Assembly (NCBI GenBank): GCA_034416335.1
Contig: DAOULV010000013.1
Location: 1 to 64,000, forward strand
Direction of reading: 5' to 3'
Origin: MGML01 sp034416335
Lineage (GTDB): Bacteria; Chloroflexota; Dehalococcoidia; Dehalococcoidales; UBA2162
Length of the DNA stretch: 64,000 bases
A program made the position numbers and the translations under genes. The notes beneath the pieces were generated by a model. The model saw only the letters and a program-made list of their open reading frames with translations, did not search any database and was not told the DNA's origin. Shown piece after piece: positions 7,561-19,321 of the stretch (positions are counted from its first letter, which is position 1; the number at the start of each line of letters is the position of its first letter).

Positions 7561-10236
7561 ATGATTGAACAGACGCGGAAACAGGACGAGATGCCGAAGG
7601 CTTACGAGCCGGGCAACACCGAACAGAAGTGGTATAAATTCTGGATGGAAAAAGACTATTTCAGGGCGGAAATAGACCCTGAAAAAACGCCTTTTGTCAT
7701 CATCCTGCCGCTTCCGAATGTCACTGGAGAGCTACATATCGGTCATGTCCTTGTCGTCACCCTGCAGGATATAATGACTCGCTGGCACAGGATGAAAGGC
7801 GACTCGGCCCTGTGGCTTCCGGGTACCGACCATGCCGGTATCGCTACCCATGTCGTTATGGAACGGATGCTTGCCGAAGAAGGGACCGACAGGTACCGGC
7901 TGGGCAGGGAGAAGTTTATCGAGAGAACCTATAAATGGGCGAAACAGGTCCAGGTGTCCATCGCCGAACAGCATTACCGCCTGGGCGCTTCCTGCGACTG
8001 GAGCCGTGAATATTTCACCCTGGACGAGCAGCGAAGTAAGGCAGTGCTGACTGCATTCGTGAACCTGTACAGAAAAGGTCTGATATATAAAGGTGAGAGA
8101 ATCATCAACTGGTGTCCCAAGTGCTCCACGGCTCTGTCCGACCTTGAGGTCGACCATAAAGATATTACCGGTAACCTATGGTATGTCCGCTATCCGATAG
8201 TCGGAGAAGAAGGATATATCACCGTGGCAACCACGCGACCGGAAACGATTCTGGGAGATACTGCCGTCGCGGTGAATCCCGATGACGAGAGATTCAAGGA
8301 ACTGATAGGTAAAAAAGTACTTCTTCCGGCAGTAAACCGCGAGATAGAGATAATTGCCGATGGAGCAGTCGATCCCGAATTCGGCACCGGTGCGGTAAAG
8401 ATAACTCCGGCGCACGACCCCGTGGATTTCGAGGTGGCTCAGCGGCACAACCTCGAATTCATCAATATCCTGAACGACGATGTAACGATGAATGAGAATG
8501 CCGGACCCTACGAAGGAATGGACAGGTACGAATGTCGGGAGGCGATAGTCGCCGATCTGGAGAAAGCCGGACAGCTTGTGAAGATAGAGCCCTACAGTCA
8601 TGCTGTTGGTCACTGTGACCGCTGCCAGACATCAATCGAACCTATCGTCAGCGAGCAGTGGTGGGTAAAAGTCCAGCCGCTGGCGGAACCGGCTATCGAA
8701 GCGGTGAAAGACGGTCGCATCACGATTATTCCGCCAAGCTCAACCAAGGTCTACCTGAACTGGATGGAGAATATTCGCGACTGGTGCATCAGCCGCCAGC
8801 TCTGGTGGGGGCATCAGATACCGGTCTGGTACTGCCGGGACTGCAATGAACTGACGGTATCGATAGAACCGCCGGAAGTATGCGAACACTGCGGGTCGGA
8901 AAATATCGAACAGGACCCGGACGTGCTGGACACCTGGTTCAGCTCGTCGCTGGTGACACACTCGACCCTGGGCTGGCCGGACGATACCGAAGACCTGCGG
9001 TATTTCTACCCGACAACGGTGATGGAGACAGGTTACGACATTCTGTTTTTCTGGGTATCCAGGATGATAATGATGGGATTGGAAAATATGGGTGAAATTC
9101 CTTTCAGTACCGTCTACCTGCACGGCCTTATCCGTGACGAGCATGGTATCAAGATGAGTAAGGTCAGGGGTAATGTGGTGAATCCCATCGAGACCCTGGA
9201 GCAATACGGCACCGACGCCCTGAGGTTCGCCGTTATCACCGGTACGTCTCCCGCGACCGACAGTAAATTGGGTACCGTCAAGCTGGAAGCCGGGCGTAAC
9301 TTTGCCAATAAACTCTGGAACGCGACGCGGTACGTTATCAGGAATATACCGGAAGGCGAAATAGATACGGAAATTAGGTATGATTCACTGACTGTCGAAG
9401 ACCGCTGGATACTTTCCCGGCTGAACCGGACGGTTGCCAGCGTGAATAAATTCCTCAAGGATTTCCAGTTCGCCGAAGCCCAGAGGTATATGCAAGAATT
9501 CCTCTGGAGCGAGTTTTGCGACTGGTATATCGAACTTGCCAAGACAAGGTTGAATTCGAAGGAAGAAGGCACGGTATCTCCAGTACCGGTACTGATACAC
9601 GTCCTGGAGACATCGTTAAGGCTGCTTCATCCCTATATGCCATTCGTTACCGAGGAGTTGTGGCAGCACCTGAAATCACGGCTGCCGGAAGGATGGCAGG
9701 AGAAAGAGTCCGTAATGATATGTCCGTATCCGGAAGCTGATGAAACCCAGATAGATACGGAAGCGGAGCGGATTCTGGAATCGGTTACGGAAATAGTCCG
9801 TTCAATCCGCAACGCGCGGTCGCAGTACAACGTGGACAACTCGAAGTGGGTAGAAGCCCAGGTCTATGGTGGTGAACTTACCGCAGCGATAACACCTTAT
9901 TCGTCTGCTATGGAAACCCTCGCCAGGGCAAGACCGGTTACTATCCTGAACGACAGGAGCAGGCTCAAGACCGGTGAGAACGCGCTGGCAACAGTCCTGA
10001 AAGAAGTGGAAGTGGTTATTCCGATGGAGAGTATGGTGGATGTCGAAGCGGAGAAGGAGAGACTTCAGAAGGAGATAGAACGCGACCAGACCGAGTTCGA
10101 CCGCCTTGAAAAGAGATTGAAGGACAAAGCTTTCCTTGAGAAAGCTCCGGCAGCGGTAGTTGAAAAAGAGCGGCAGAAAAAGGATACTATAGCCGGTAAG
10201 ATCGAGAGACTCAAACAGCAGCTCCTGAATTACTAA
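7561..10236 (+). CDS. valS: Valyl-tRNA synthetase
   Basis: 891 aa, full length. Class I signatures are HIGH at residues 59-62 and KMSKV at 531-535. The large editing domain lies between them and contains zinc-ribbon-like CPKC, CDRC, CRDC and CEHC pairs. The C-terminal 70 residues are a charged coiled coil typical of ValRS, ending LKQQLLNY. It charges tRNA-Val in the cytoplasm. The upstream leader peptide and terminator suggest control by Val-tRNA charging. A universal stress protein gene follows 12 bases later. Confidence 0.97.
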   Translation: MIEQTRKQDEMPKAYEPGNTEQKWYKFWMEKDYFRAEIDPEKTPFVIILPLPNVTGELHIGHVLVVTLQDIMTRWHRMKGDSALWLPGTDHAGIATHVVMERMLAEEGTDRYRLGREKFIERTYKWAKQVQVSIAEQHYRLGASCDWSREYFTLDEQRSKAVLTAFVNLYRKGLIYKGERIINWCPKCSTALSDLEVDHKDITGNLWYVRYPIVGEEGYITVATTRPETILGDTAVAVNPDDERFKELIGKKVLLPAVNREIEIIADGAVDPEFGTGAVKITPAHDPVDFEVAQRHNLEFINILNDDVTMNENAGPYEGMDRYECREAIVADLEKAGQLVKIEPYSHAVGHCDRCQTSIEPIVSEQWWVKVQPLAEPAIEAVKDGRITIIPPSSTKVYLNWMENIRDWCISRQLWWGHQIPVWYCRDCNELTVSIEPPEVCEHCGSENIEQDPDVLDTWFSSSLVTHSTLGWPDDTEDLRYFYPTTVMETGYDILFFWVSRMIMMGLENMGEIPFSTVYLHGLIRDEHGIKMSKVRGNVVNPIETLEQYGTDALRFAVITGTSPATDSKLGTVKLEAGRNFANKLWNATRYVIRNIPEGEIDTEIRYDSLTVEDRWILSRLNRTVASVNKFLKDFQFAEAQRYMQEFLWSEFCDWYIELAKTRLNSKEEGTVSPVPVLIHVLETSLRLLHPYMPFVTEELWQHLKSRLPEGWQEKESVMICPYPEADETQIDTEAERILESVTEIVRSIRNARSQYNVDNSKWVEAQVYGGELTAAITPYSSAMETLARARPVTILNDRSRLKTGENALATVLKEVEVVIPMESMVDVEAEKERLQKEIERDQTEFDRLEKRLKDKAFLEKAPAAVVEKERQKKDTIAGKIERLKQQLLNY

Positions 10237-10248
10237 GGGAGATATGAA

Positions 10249-10719
10249 ATGAAAGAAAAAATACTGGTACCGCTGGATGGTTCAAAGGTCGGAGAAGCAG
10301 CCCTGCCTTATGTGGAGAACCTGGTATCCAAGTTTCTGCCGGAGCCGAAGGTAGAGGTAACGCTGATGCAGGTGCTTTCGTCACTTTCCCACTATGTGGT
10401 TGCCGGGGAAGCTACAGCCCGGGTACCGTACACCGAGCAGGAAATTGTACAGATGGAAAAAACTGCCGCTTCGTACCTGAGGAAAGCCGGTAAAGCCCTG
10501 AGGGACAGGGGGGCCACAACAAAGACCAGGGTAGTAGTCGGTCACGCCGCCGAGGAAATAATCAAAGCCGCCGATGAATTGAGTGTGGATTTCATTGCAA
10601 TGTCCAGCCACGGGCGGTCGGGTCTGAGTCGCTGGGCTTTTGGCAGTGTTACCGACAGGGTAGTCAGGGGCGGCGGCAAGCCGGTGCTGGTGGTACAGGC
10701 TCCCAAGGAAGTGCAATAG
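10249..10719 (+). CDS. Universal stress protein, UspA family
   Basis: 156 aa single Usp domain. It starts KILVPLDGSKVGEAALPYVE. The ATP-binding signature near the C-terminus is SSHGRSGLSRWAFGSVTDRVVR, followed by KPVLVV. The ATP-binding loop indicates the nucleotide-binding subgroup. It is 12 bases downstream of valS and probably shares its transcript. The cellular role of such proteins is usually stress survival, but no specific partner is visible. Confidence 0.9.
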   Translation: MKEKILVPLDGSKVGEAALPYVENLVSKFLPEPKVEVTLMQVLSSLSHYVVAGEATARVPYTEQEIVQMEKTAASYLRKAGKALRDRGATTKTRVVVGHAAEEIIKAADELSVDFIAMSSHGRSGLSRWAFGSVTDRVVRGGGKPVLVVQAPKEVQ

Positions 10720-10795
10720 TTCTAACACTCTCAGCCAGCAGAACCTCTCTATAAACCTCTCTTCCTTTGCAAAAGAGAAAAAAGTTGAAATTATT

Positions 10796-10853
10796 TGTAG
10801 AGATTGCCACGTCTCCCGATTTACTACGTTCATGCGGGATCCTCGCAATGACA
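10796..10853. repeat. Extragenic palindromic repeat (ATTGCCACGTC...CGCAATGAC type)
   Basis: The unit runs from AGATTGCCACGTCTCCCG to GGGATCCTCGCAATGACA, with complementary ends. The same unit recurs at 11861-11917, 16164-16265, 18955-19052 and 28791-28848, with a diverged copy near 46485. Confidence 0.75.
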
Positions 10854-10916
10854 CTGAAGAAAAGGAAGAAGACGGTCGGGATTATGCCAGAGGTAAGTTC
10901 CTCGCAAGGATTTTGA

Positions 10917-11675
10917 CTAGTAAGAGAGGATGTCGAGGGGTTGGGGGCGGATGTGGTTTTTGGTCTGTTTTAAACTACCTTTATTTTTAAGCCAGTCAAG
11001 TCCTTTACGGGTATCGCTGGCCATCCGTGCCTTGTCCGACTGCTTGACCCGGTATTTGAAGAGCCAGTAAGTGAATTCCTTGAGTTCATTTAGGTTTATG
11101 GACTTTTTATCGGTGTACCCTTTTTCTTTCCTGAAACGTTTGAGCATCACGGTGCGGTTCTGTCCGTAGACGCGGCGGAAGACCTCGTGAACGTTATCCC
11201 TGTCCCGGTAGTAGCCGGAGGACCACCTTTCCTTGCGGATTTCTTCCTCGACGGCGGTCAGCAGAGCATCTTCGACGGTGATGCCGTAATAGAAATTGAG
11301 GTGCTGGCCGTATTTGACTTCACCGATAAACTCCTTGAATTCATCGGCGGTCATCTCAAGTGGTGGTATATCGTGAAAGAGAAGGTATGTTTTTTCCGGT
11401 TCCGGGATAAGTTCACTGACAGAATCGCAGAGTCGTTCGGCGAGGAGGAGCCAGTCGAAGGCTTCTCCTGACACAAGGTATTGCCAGGTACGCCCTTTCG
11501 TGGTCTCTTCAGCAATATCCCAGGACCTGACGGCTTCGAGGATAGCGACGTACCAGTGTTTACCGGCGGTAATATCCTGCCTGAGTCGCCTTATTACCGG
11601 ATTGTCTTCCACTGCTTCCGGGTGGGGGTCTATTACTTCTCCGTGCAGCGCGGAAATCGTTGTTTTCTCACTCAT
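10917..11675 (-). CDS. Conserved hypothetical protein, 252 aa
   Basis: I do not recognise this family. The protein is soluble, charged, rich in Trp and Tyr, and has no signal peptide or membrane segment. The middle (about 85-150) is acidic. The C-terminal third is basic (KRFRKEKGYTDKK, KARMASDTRKGLDWLKNKG), which could suggest nucleic-acid contact, but no known motif is seen. It stands alone on the minus strand with repeat-rich spacers on both sides. Codon use looks like that of the neighbours. The ATG at 11675 is followed by MSEKTTISALHGEV; no close Shine-Dalgarno is obvious. Confidence 0.7.
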   Translation of the reverse strand: MSEKTTISALHGEVIDPHPEAVEDNPVIRRLRQDITAGKHWYVAILEAVRSWDIAEETTKGRTWQYLVSGEAFDWLLLAERLCDSVSELIPEPEKTYLLFHDIPPLEMTADEFKEFIGEVKYGQHLNFYYGITVEDALLTAVEEEIRKERWSSGYYRDRDNVHEVFRRVYGQNRTVMLKRFRKEKGYTDKKSINLNELKEFTYWLFKYRVKQSDKARMASDTRKGLDWLKNKGSLKQTKNHIRPQPLDILSY

Positions 11676-11729
11676 AGTGCCTTAATTATACTATGGCATT
11701 CGCTGTCTATGTAAGGGATGTGCTACTAC

Positions 11730-12062
11730 CATACCGACGTAAGCCGGTATCCAGAGTGATTCTGCACCTCATTGATTCTGGATTCCAGCCGGAGTTTACC
11801 CCGCAGTAATTCAGGGCTGGAATAGTGAATTGTGAACGCGTTGAATATGAGATAGCGATTATAGAGATTGCCACGTCTCCCGATTCACTTCGTTCATTCG
11901 GGATCCTCGCAATGACGGAGATAGATTCGTCCTTCGACAAGCTCAGGACGAACGGGAGAAAGCGGGGTCTCGCAATGATAGTCGTAGTAAATTAATACCA
12001 TACCGAACCGACGTAAGCCGGTATCCAGTGATTTTTCTGGATTCCAGCCTGCACCGGAGTGA
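11730..12062. repeat. Cluster of short palindromic intergenic repeats (four units)
   Basis: This 400-base gap holds no gene that I can support. It contains two copies of a 'CCGACGTAAGCCGGTATCCAG ... TCTGGATTCCAGCC' unit (11736-11795 and 12008-12052), one ATTGCCACGTC/CGCAATGAC unit (11861-11917), and one CGTCCTTCGACAAG/CTCAGGACGA palindrome (11928-11951). Such units occur in many anaerobe genomes as non-coding REP- or MITE-like sequences. Confidence 0.7.
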
Positions 12063-12075
12063 TAGAAGAGGATTT

Positions 12076-12356
12076 TTAATCCGGTTTGTTTTCTAGGGTG
12101 TTTATTTCGGCTTTCAGCTTTTCGTAGTATTCGAGTCTGCCGGTGGTGACCAGTTCGGTGATTTTCTTGTTTATGGCTTCTCCCACCCCGGGGATTTCCC
12201 TAAGACTGTCTTCTCTGACAAGCTGTTCGACATTGATGTCCATCTCCGCTATCGTCTTTGCCACCTTCTCGTAGGCTCTTATCTTGAATATGCTTTCGTG
12301 TTTACTTCTGAGGAGACTGGCGATATCGTTCAGGACGTCTATTATCTCAGCGTTTT

Positions 12357-12360
<4 letters not shown>
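12076..12360 (-). CDS. Stand-alone N-terminal domain of PolX-type DNA polymerase (helix-hairpin-helix)
   Basis: 94 aa. It matches only the first ~80 residues of the family X polymerase/PHP proteins: the 8-kDa-like helical domain (IASLLRSKHESIFKIRAYEK) and a helix-hairpin-helix (REIPGVGEAINKKITELV), followed by RLEYYEKLKAEI. It then stops (NTLENKPD) where normal PolX (about 570 aa) continues into a second HhH and the palm. No remainder of polX is visible downstream; the sequence runs into repeats. The ATG overlaps the secA stop (ATGA), so it is translationally coupled. It may be a real small DNA-binding protein or a truncated gene. Confidence 0.75.
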
Positions 12361-15122
<2,762 letters not shown>

Positions 15123-15134
15123 TATATTTCTTTA

Positions 15135-16079
15135 TTACTCCCGTTCGAACAGCGCTCCTACAGACTGCCCTGTGTGTATTCGTTGTATAGCTTCACCGAG
15201 CAGCGGAGCTATAGAAAGCACCGTTACCTTATCGAGTTTCTTGTCGCCGTTCACCGGGATGCTGTCGGTGACTATTACTTCCTTTACCGGACTCTCAGCT
15301 ATCCGTTTTATTGCCGGACCGGAAAATAACGGGTGAGTTGCGCAGGAATAGACTTCGGTTACGCCTTCTTTCAGCAGTATATTAACAACATTTGTCAATG
15401 ATCCGCCGGTGTCAATCTCGTCGTCTACTACGAGCGCTGTTTTTCCTTTTACTTCTCCGATTATATTGACAGCTTCCTTGTTGTCTTTGTTATCGAGACG
15501 CCTTTGCTCAACGATGGCGAAAGGAGAGTCGAGTCTGCGAGCTACATCCATTGTCTGTTTCAGAATTCCTACATCGGAAGCTACTACAACCAGGTTGTTT
15601 ATACTCTTTTGCTTTACATAATCACTGAGTATATTAATTGCCGTAAGCTCGTCTACAGGGATGCTGAAGAATCCCTGAATCTGAGCGGAGTGCAGGTCGA
15701 CGGTCAGCAGACGATTCGCACCGGCGACCGTCAGGAGGTCGGCAACAAGTCTTGCCGTAATAGGGATTCTCGGCTGGTCTTTACGATCGCTCCTTCCGTA
15801 TCCGTAATAAGGGACCACGGCTGTAATACGTTCTGCGGAGGCTCTTTTCAGGGCGTCGATCATAATAAGCAGTTCGACCAGACTGTCGTTTACCGGTGCA
15901 CACACAGGCTGGATGACGAAGGTGTCCCTTTCACGAACGTTTTCAAGGATACGAACAAAGGTATTGTCATTGCTGAATTTGAAGACTTCACAGCTTCCCA
16001 GCGGTATATGGAGGTACTCGGTAACCGCCTTCGCCAGGTTCGGATTTGAATTACCGGTGAAAACTTTTAGTTCGTCCAC
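15135..16079 (-). CDS. prs: Ribose-phosphate pyrophosphokinase
   Basis: 314 aa, usual length. It makes PRPP from ribose 5-phosphate and ATP. Seen: the family N-terminus (KVFTGNSNPNLAKAVTEYL), the flexible loop region (YGYGRSDRKDQPR), the metal-binding TVDLHSAQIQGFF, and the PRPP-binding signature VVDDEIDTGGSL. The start appears to be GTG at 16079, with AAGGA about 14 bases upstream, so initiation may be weak. Upstream lies a repeat-filled gap. Confidence 0.95.
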   Translation of the reverse strand: MDELKVFTGNSNPNLAKAVTEYLHIPLGSCEVFKFSNDNTFVRILENVRERDTFVIQPVCAPVNDSLVELLIMIDALKRASAERITAVVPYYGYGRSDRKDQPRIPITARLVADLLTVAGANRLLTVDLHSAQIQGFFSIPVDELTAINILSDYVKQKSINNLVVVASDVGILKQTMDVARRLDSPFAIVEQRRLDNKDNKEAVNIIGEVKGKTALVVDDEIDTGGSLTNVVNILLKEGVTEVYSCATHPLFSGPAIKRIAESPVKEVIVTDSIPVNGDKKLDKVTVLSIAPLLGEAIQRIHTGQSVGALFERE

Positions 16080-16163
16080 GCCAGCACCGTCCTTTCTGCT
16101 TTTTTCAGTGACATAATTATTATAACACTACAGGGGGCTTAACTCACCCCCTGTTTTTTACCA

Positions 16164-16265
16164 CTGTCATTGCGAGGAGTCCGCCTGCGGCGGACGACGT
16201 GGCAATCTCTATTTTCGAACCTGGAGATTGCTTCGTCCCAATATAGTTGGAACTCGCAATGACAG
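16164..16265. repeat. Two tandem extragenic palindromic units
   Basis: The first unit reads GTCATTGCGAGGAGTCCGCC to GACGTGGCAATCTC (16166-16212), with an inner GTCCGCCTGCGGCGGAC hairpin. The second reads GAGATTGCTTCGTC to CTCGCAATGACAG (16222-16264), in the opposite orientation. Same family as at 10796. Confidence 0.75.
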
Positions 16266-16325
16266 AGGGGGATGGATTCCCGCCTTCACAGGAGCCTAAA
16301 GGGATATGTTCTACGGATAAATTAA

Positions 16326-17621
16326 TCAATGAATCGATTTAATACGGGGGTATTCCCAGTTAGAGTTGTCGATAATAATATCGGCATGTTCGGACGGGGG
16401 AAACGCTGCAAGATATCGCTGCTGAGCGGGGATGTATTTGGTGTCGTATCTTTCCGCTTCGCCACCCCTGTCCAAACCTCTTCGTTTGCATTCATCGAAG
16501 GAGATGTCCAGGTATACGTAATAATCGACGTACCGTGATAATTCTTCCCTGAAGAGGAATACTCCTTCAAGAAGGACTATAGCGTCAGCGGAAAAAGAAT
16601 AGGAGCGCTTATTGCGAAACTCGTCGGATTCCAGGTCGAGGACCGTCAATTCCGTAGAATAGCCGCTCTTTTCACGGGCGGGGATGAGCAGTTCACTGAC
16701 AATATTATTGATGTTGAAACTCTTGTTGAAGTAGTTTGCGGCCTGGTCTTTACCGGAATACCTGACGCTTGTCGGATTATGAAAATCGTCGATATTAATA
16801 ATCTGGACCGCACGGTTTTTACCTATCAGGAAATCATTCAACGCGTCTGTAAAGAAGGTCTTTCCTGAAGCGTCGATGCCGGTTATGCCGACGACGAAAG
16901 GGCGCTCTCCCTTTTTTCGTGCGTCGATACCATCAAGAATTTTGACGAATACAGGCAGTCGGCGGTCAAATGTTTTGAGAAGCTCCGGGAATTCATTAAT
17001 CGTTATATCCGCCTGTTTCGGCTCATCACCTCCGTATCCGTATAACGAACCGATCGACAGGCAGCCGTTATCACGGGCAGCTTTAATGTCGTGTACTCTG
17101 TCGCCAATGATTACCGTACCCGGATTGCCGAACTTCCGCTTAATTTTTTCAACCAATCCCGTTTTTGTGAGGTTGTTTTCTCCGATACATTCCGTGTAGT
17201 CGAACAGGTCCCTGACACCAAGCGCGTCGATTACGGTATCGAAATAACCGGGAGTGCTGTTGCTGAAGAGGACGGTTTTGTATTCCCGTTTTCTGAGAAT
17301 TTCAAGGGTTTCCCTGACGCCCGGGTAGGTCTCTCCGAACTGCCGGTAGGTATAAGCCTGTTCCTCGTGTATTTTTTCTTTGATTTCCTGCCAGGTCACG
17401 CTGCTGCCTGGCGGTGTGAGAGCCTGGTAGAACTGCGGCGAAGGCGTACCGAAATACCTCTCCATTTCTTTATCTGTCATCAGGAGAGTAAGGTTCAGCT
17501 GAGCGAAAGCCCTTTTTACCGCTTCATAAATAGGTCGGGTGGTCGATGAAACGGTGCCGTCAAGGTCAAATATGAGTAAGTCGATATCGGCGGCATTGAT
17601 ATTGTCTTTGTTCGTACTCAA
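16326..17621 (-). CDS. HAD phosphatase - uridine kinase-like fusion protein
   Basis: 431 aa with two domains. Residues 10-225 are a HAD hydrolase of the phosphoglycolate phosphatase type: nucleophile motif DLDGT at 19-23, Ser/Thr motif FSNSTPG near 119, and GDRVHDIKAARDNG near 173. Residues 240-431 are a P-loop kinase of the uridine kinase/phosphoribulokinase type, with Walker A GITGIDASGKT at 245-255, the NIDDFHNP substrate segment and the VLLEGVFLFR strand. It might dephosphorylate and rephosphorylate related sugar or nucleoside phosphates; substrates are not known. The start is TTG at 17621, with no strong Shine-Dalgarno, 16 bases after glyA, so it is probably cotranscribed. Confidence 0.85.
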   Translation of the reverse strand: MSTNKDNINAADIDLLIFDLDGTVSSTTRPIYEAVKRAFAQLNLTLLMTDKEMERYFGTPSPQFYQALTPPGSSVTWQEIKEKIHEEQAYTYRQFGETYPGVRETLEILRKREYKTVLFSNSTPGYFDTVIDALGVRDLFDYTECIGENNLTKTGLVEKIKRKFGNPGTVIIGDRVHDIKAARDNGCLSIGSLYGYGGDEPKQADITINEFPELLKTFDRRLPVFVKILDGIDARKKGERPFVVGITGIDASGKTFFTDALNDFLIGKNRAVQIINIDDFHNPTSVRYSGKDQAANYFNKSFNINNIVSELLIPAREKSGYSTELTVLDLESDEFRNKRSYSFSADAIVLLEGVFLFREELSRYVDYYVYLDISFDECKRRGLDRGGEAERYDTKYIPAQQRYLAAFPPSEHADIIIDNSNWEYPRIKSIH

Positions 17622-17637
17622 TCGTCAAATAGTAAAT

Positions 17638-18882
17638 TTACTTGCCAGTTCCGGGCACGGGGAAACGCGAACATAGCTCCAGGACGCCTTCTTTTACTTC
17701 GGAAAGGATAGCTTTATTCCGCGGGTCTTTCAGCACTCTGATAATAAACTGTGCTATCTGTATCATTTCCTCTTTACCCATGCCGCGGGTGGTGACAGCC
17801 GGAGTACCGAACCTGACACCGCTGGTCTTTCTCGGCGGCAGTGGGTCGAACGGAATGGGTTCGCGGTTGGCGACGATTTCTGCTTTACCGAGTACTGCTT
17901 CGGCTTGCCTGCCGTTGATGTCCATCCCGAGGAGTTTCACGAGAAGAAGGTGAGTATCCGTGCCGCCCGAAACCAGTTCGAAGCCGCCTTTTTTCAGTTC
18001 TTCACCCAGGATGAAGGCATTATCTATGACATTCCGCTGGTACTCGGCAAACTCGGGCTGCAGTGCTTCATGGAATGCTACCGCCTTGGCGGCGATTATC
18101 TGCATCAGGGGACCTCCCTGGATGCCGGGGAAGACGGCCGCGTCGATAGCCGAAGCATACTCTTTGCGGGCCAAAATAAAACCACCCCGGGGACCGCGCA
18201 GCGTCTTGTGGGTGGTTGCAGTAACCACGTCGGCATACGGGACCGGAGATGGGTGCAGTCCGGCGGCAATCATACCGGCGGTATGAGCAATATCGACCAT
18301 AAGCTTCGCGCCGACAAGGTCGGCGATACGCCGGAACTCCCCGAAGTCGATTATTCGGGGATAGGCGCTGGCTCCGGTTACGATTAGTTTCGGCTTATGT
18401 TTTTTTGCCAGCTTTTCAAGCTGCGGAAAATCTATTCTCTCGGTTTCCCTGTCGACTCCGTACCTTATGAAATTGAAAGTCCTGCCGGAGAAGTTGATTT
18501 TTTCGCCGTGGGTGAGATGCCCTCCGACGTTCATTTCCATCGACATCACGGTATCGCCGTATTCCAGCAGGGCATAGTATGCGGATGTGTTTGCCTGTGA
18601 ACCGCTGTGAGGCTGGACGTTGGCGTATTCGGCTTTATACAGTTCTTTCAGCCTGTTTACAGCCAGTTCTTCTAATTCGTCGGCATTTTCGCAGCCCCCG
18701 TAGTAACGCCGATGGGGGTAGCCTTCGGCGTATTTACTGGTAAAAATCGACGCCTCGGCTTCGAAAACGGCTTTAGAGGGGTAGTTTTCCGAGGCGATGA
18801 GGTCCAGAGTTTCATTGTGTCTTTTCAGTTCCTGGTCGATGATTCGACTGACTTCAGGGTCGCGGTCATGTAAAGAGCTCAT
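17638..18882 (-). CDS. glyA: Serine hydroxymethyltransferase
   Basis: 414 aa from the ATG at 18882; an in-frame ATG four codons earlier lies inside the Shine-Dalgarno GGGAGG and is unlikely to be used. It is a PLP enzyme interconverting serine and glycine with tetrahydrofolate C1 units, feeding 5,10-methylene-THF. The PLP lysine is in TTHKTLRGPRGG, and substrate-binding blocks SGSQANTSAYY and HTAGMIAAG are present. It links to the folate C1 genes at the other end of the window. The promoter puts the message start about 10 bases before the start codon. Confidence 0.96.
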   Translation of the reverse strand: MSSLHDRDPEVSRIIDQELKRHNETLDLIASENYPSKAVFEAEASIFTSKYAEGYPHRRYYGGCENADELEELAVNRLKELYKAEYANVQPHSGSQANTSAYYALLEYGDTVMSMEMNVGGHLTHGEKINFSGRTFNFIRYGVDRETERIDFPQLEKLAKKHKPKLIVTGASAYPRIIDFGEFRRIADLVGAKLMVDIAHTAGMIAAGLHPSPVPYADVVTATTHKTLRGPRGGFILARKEYASAIDAAVFPGIQGGPLMQIIAAKAVAFHEALQPEFAEYQRNVIDNAFILGEELKKGGFELVSGGTDTHLLLVKLLGMDINGRQAEAVLGKAEIVANREPIPFDPLPPRKTSGVRFGTPAVTTRGMGKEEMIQIAQFIIRVLKDPRNKAILSEVKEGVLELCSRFPVPGTGK

Positions 18883-18898
18883 TTTTCCTCCCATTTGA

Positions 18899-18928
18899 AG
18901 TCTACAACCCGGTGAGATTTACTGTCAA
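18899..18928 (-). promoter_or_regulatory. glyA promoter
   Basis: On the minus strand: TTGACA (18928-18923), an 18-base spacer and TAGACT (18904-18899). The start site near 18892 leaves a very short 5' UTR that just contains the GGGAGG ribosome binding site. Confidence 0.6.
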
Positions 18929-18954
18929 TAAATCGGTAAATGATATACACTTCG

Positions 18955-19172
18955 TTGTTGCGAGTCCCGACTTTGTCGGGGCGAAGCAATCCGTGTTATC
19001 GAGAGTACGGATTGCCGCGTCATCCGCCGCAGGCGGACTCCTCGCAATGACACACTCTTTTGTCATCCCAAACTTGATTTGGGGTCCAGGAAACCTCCGA
19101 ACAGTAAGAATTCGGCTTTATACATTGACATTAATAGCGTACTTTTTCTGGATTCCGGTTTTCACGGAATGG
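18955..19172. repeat. Repeat-filled spacer (tandem palindromic units)
   Basis: The gap between glyA and the glycosylase holds two abutting palindromic units (18955-18998 and 19009-19051), then fragments of a second family (TGTCATCCCAAACTTGATTT near 19062 and TCTGGATTCCGGTTTTCACG near 19148). An open frame starting at 19079 runs through this repeat into the glycosylase gene, but its first 81 codons are repeat-derived and should not be annotated as protein. Confidence 0.7.
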
Positions 19173-19246
19173 TAAAGAAGGCGCCGGAGGTGAAAGGGAA
19201 CAGGGGGAAGAATGAAAAGTTCGCGTTCGGTAGTCGGCTGGATAAA

Positions 19247-19275
19247 TTGACTTCACATATTGTTAATGTTAATAT
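19247..19275 (+). promoter_or_regulatory. Promoter for the uracil-DNA glycosylase gene
   Basis: TTGACT at 19247-19252, a 17-base spacer and TAATAT at 19270-19275. The start site near 19282 lies 40 bases before the ATG at 19322 and supports the shorter reading frame. Confidence 0.6.
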
Positions 19276-19321
19276 AAGCGAAAAGCTGGAAGAGTATTTA
19301 TTCCCAGGTTGCTGTGATAAG

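Noticed and set aside
19079..19321. N-terminal extension of the uracil-DNA glycosylase (81 extra codons)
   Set aside because: It translates palindromic repeat sequence, lies upstream of a good promoter at 19247-19275, and the family starts at the MSALTELY Met.
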